From assembly GCF_900168045.1 (NCBI RefSeq), contig NZ_FUYY01000001.1:806001-870000 (forward strand): a DNA stretch of 64,000 nucleotides. The letters run 5' to 3'. A model generated the notes under the pieces. It searched no databases, was not told the origin of the DNA, and saw nothing but the letters and a program-made list of their open reading frames with translations. Below are positions 62,272 to 64,000 of the stretch, piece after piece. Source of the DNA: Salegentibacter holothuriorum. Its GTDB lineage: Bacteria > Bacteroidota > Bacteroidia > Flavobacteriales > Flavobacteriaceae. The translations under genes were made by a program, and so were the position numbers. Numbering within the stretch: the first letter of the stretch is position 1; every line of letters starts with the position of its first letter.

Positions 62272-64000
62272 ATGGAAAAAGAACAACTCATAAAGGAATT
62301 TAGCTGGCTGTTGCAGCCATTAGCACGCGCGGCTAGCAGCAAAGAAAATCTAGAGGATTTCCTGAAGCATTTTGGCCATCAGGTGAGCCAGCCTGATTTG
62401 GGCGCTATGTTTCCTGAATTTGAAGTTCTGGGGACTGCAATTGACAACCTGATAGAGCAAGCTGAAAACGGGGAAATTGAAGTTGCGGAAGTCCTGACGG
62501 AAATCACCCGGTTTTTCTTAAGTATCCAGGCACTTGCTGATAATACCGCAGTTAAAAATTACTTTGTCTCGAGTTTCTTTCCTGAAGTGTTCGATTACCT
62601 AGTACTGCAGTACCTTTCAGTTCACAAACCTGAAGTGGTTTCTGTGATGGAAGCTCTGGGAGTACTTGATATTCAAATTGAAAACAGAGATATTGACTAC
62701 AAAAAAATAGTTCTCGATTTTGAAAAAGTTTCCACCTTTGTTACTGATAATAAGAAGTGGCTCAAAGAAGTCTATGGCTGGAAAGGCAATCCCAGCCTCC
62801 CCAAAGAAAAACGGCTGGATTATGAGCAGATACTTAATGTGCTTGAGCTTGTTCTCGAATCTTACGGGTTATCGCTTGTTTATGTGAAAGAACTTACCGC
62901 TGCGCAACTGCAGGGTTTTCTGAAGAATATTCCGGGAGGCGAAAAGTTTTTCGGAGCTTCCTTGCCTCTGATACAGGAGGAGGTTAGCAGTGTGGATGAA
63001 AACGGGGAACCGGTGTTTGCGGTTGAGGCGGGAATAAAATTATTACCCTTTGGTGATATATCCAGTCCTTCTAGTCTGGGAATTGCCATAACCCCATATG
63101 CCAAAGGGAACTTAAACGAGAATATAGAAATATCTGAAAACCTGGGTTTAAAGGTAGATATTTCGGGAGATGCAGATGCAGATGCTGAAGTCTATCTTGC
63201 CATCACGCCCGATGGAATTTCAAGTAAAGGGGGAACAGCAGACGTTAGCGGCGGCTTTCAAATGCTGTTGACCTATGCGAAGCCATCTGATGAAAATCTG
63301 GAGATTTTCGACATTCAGGGTCTGGCCAAATTAATGGCCAAAAAGCTTACTGCCGGCGTGGGCGGCGATTTGAAGGGCAACGCACATCTTTCTGCCGGAG
63401 TAAAGGATTTGGAGTTTTCAATAGACCTTTCCGAAGACGGCTTGTTAGGTAATTTCCTTTCAGATCCTATCATACTGTTTATAGGTGATATGGGGGTGAA
63501 GTGGCAGTATGGGAAAGGTATAAGTTTCGAGGGCGGGAATAACCTGGCAATTCAGGTACCTCTTCATATCGACTTAAGTGTAATGGAAATTAATGCCTTT
63601 GGTATAGAGCTTGGTCTTGAAGATAACACCAGCCTCATTACTACCCTTTCGGGAAATCTAAATCTGGGGGTCATCAAAGCTTCTATAGATTCTATTGGTA
63701 GTCGCATCAATATTATAAAAAGCGATAATGGAGTATTGGGCAAAAACGACTTTCAGTTCGATTTTCAACCTCCCAAAGGCGTGGGCCTGTCTATAGATGC
63801 CGGCGTAGTAAAAGGAGGTGGTTTTGTAAAGTTTTATCCTGAAAAAGGCGAATACTCAGGATTTCTTGAACTTACGTTTAGTGAGATCATTTCATTAAAA
63901 GCAATTGGTATAATCAACACCAAAATGCCAGATGGTTCCGAGGGATTTTCCCTTCTGGTGATCATTTCTGCGGAATTTGGTTCCGGTATTCAGCTCGGCT
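62272..64000 (+). CDS. Large DUF6603 domain protein (5' part, runs off the window)
   Basis: The ATG at 62272 opens a frame that continues to the window end (576 codons). No signal peptide is seen. The first 200 residues are helical. From about residue 250 it is rich in beta strands, and FDFQPPKGVGLSIDAGVV then KGGGFVKFYPEKGEYSGF (about 495-531) and MPDGSEGFSLLVIISAEFG match the DUF6603 family, whose members exceed 1000 residues. The function is unknown. Coupling with a subtilase suggests the protease acts on it or with it. Confidence 0.8.
   Translation, partial: MEKEQLIKEFSWLLQPLARAASSKENLEDFLKHFGHQVSQPDLGAMFPEFEVLGTAIDNLIEQAENGEIEVAEVLTEITRFFLSIQALADNTAVKNYFVSSFFPEVFDYLVLQYLSVHKPEVVSVMEALGVLDIQIENRDIDYKKIVLDFEKVSTFVTDNKKWLKEVYGWKGNPSLPKEKRLDYEQILNVLELVLESYGLSLVYVKELTAAQLQGFLKNIPGGEKFFGASLPLIQEEVSSVDENGEPVFAVEAGIKLLPFGDISSPSSLGIAITPYAKGNLNENIEISENLGLKVDISGDADADAEVYLAITPDGISSKGGTADVSGGFQMLLTYAKPSDENLEIFDIQGLAKLMAKKLTAGVGGDLKGNAHLSAGVKDLEFSIDLSEDGLLGNFLSDPIILFIGDMGVKWQYGKGISFEGGNNLAIQVPLHIDLSVMEINAFGIELGLEDNTSLITTLSGNLNLGVIKASIDSIGSRINIIKSDNGVLGKNDFQFDFQPPKGVGLSIDAGVVKGGGFVKFYPEKGEYSGFLELTFSEIISLKAIGIINTKMPDGSEGFSLLVIISAEFGSGIQLG

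Overview
The window reads as a chromosomal segment of a marine-type member of Flavobacteriaceae (Bacteroidota), close in style to Gramella, Salegentibacter or Zunongwangia. The grounds are a SusC/SusD pair, a Lacal_2735-type small protein, DUF4494, DUF5107 and DUF6933 family proteins, AT-rich DNA, the absence of strong Shine-Dalgarno sites, and several TAnnTTTG (-7) promoter boxes. No rRNA, tRNA or CRISPR array was seen.

Positions 1-13.6 kb hold mostly core genes: the end of a fatty-acid-hydroxylase gene, an FMN reductase, a DEAD-box helicase, an aldose-epimerase-like protein, a DUF4494 protein, a membrane GT2 glycosyltransferase, a tandem 'double UvrA' ATPase of 1498 residues, and a secreted S9 peptidase. 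Positions 13.8-25.2 kb form a polysaccharide utilisation locus: a divergent membrane-spanning regulator, a DUF5107/TPR protein, SusC, SusD and a GH16 lipoprotein with two tandem C-terminal modules. The GH16 enzyme suggests a beta-glucan such as laminarin. Positions 25.4-35.3 kb return to housekeeping genes (FKBP isomerase, fhs, rlmF, acyl-CoA ligase, cold-shock protein), plus a 38-residue, 14-cysteine metallothionein-like protein next to a SigZ-type sigma factor.

Positions 35.3-60.4 kb are a defence and mobile-element island in which every intact gene except a truncated IS1595 transposase lies on the minus strand. From left to right it holds a HipBST-like tripartite toxin-antitoxin with three evenly spaced operators, a Cas4-like nuclease next to a membrane KAP NTPase, a GIY-YIG protein, a type I restriction-modification system (hsdS, hsdM, hsdR), a zinc-ribbon PD-(D/E)XK protein, a four-gene Wadjet (JetABCD) system, and a RES-Xre toxin-antitoxin. 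The right end is decayed: a remnant of a second hipT, a DUF6730-like protein, a relaxase tail, a VapE gene broken by one in-frame TAG, and an excisionase-like gene with a pair of 20-bp operators. The window ends with a subtilase and the start of a large DUF6603 protein, apparently an operon.

A dispersed intergenic repeat of about 97 bp, made of two related half-modules, occurs about five times. The least explained items are the Cas4-like/KAP pair, the metallothionein/SigZ pair, the double UvrA, the subtilase-DUF6603 pair and the transmembrane regulator of the sugar locus.
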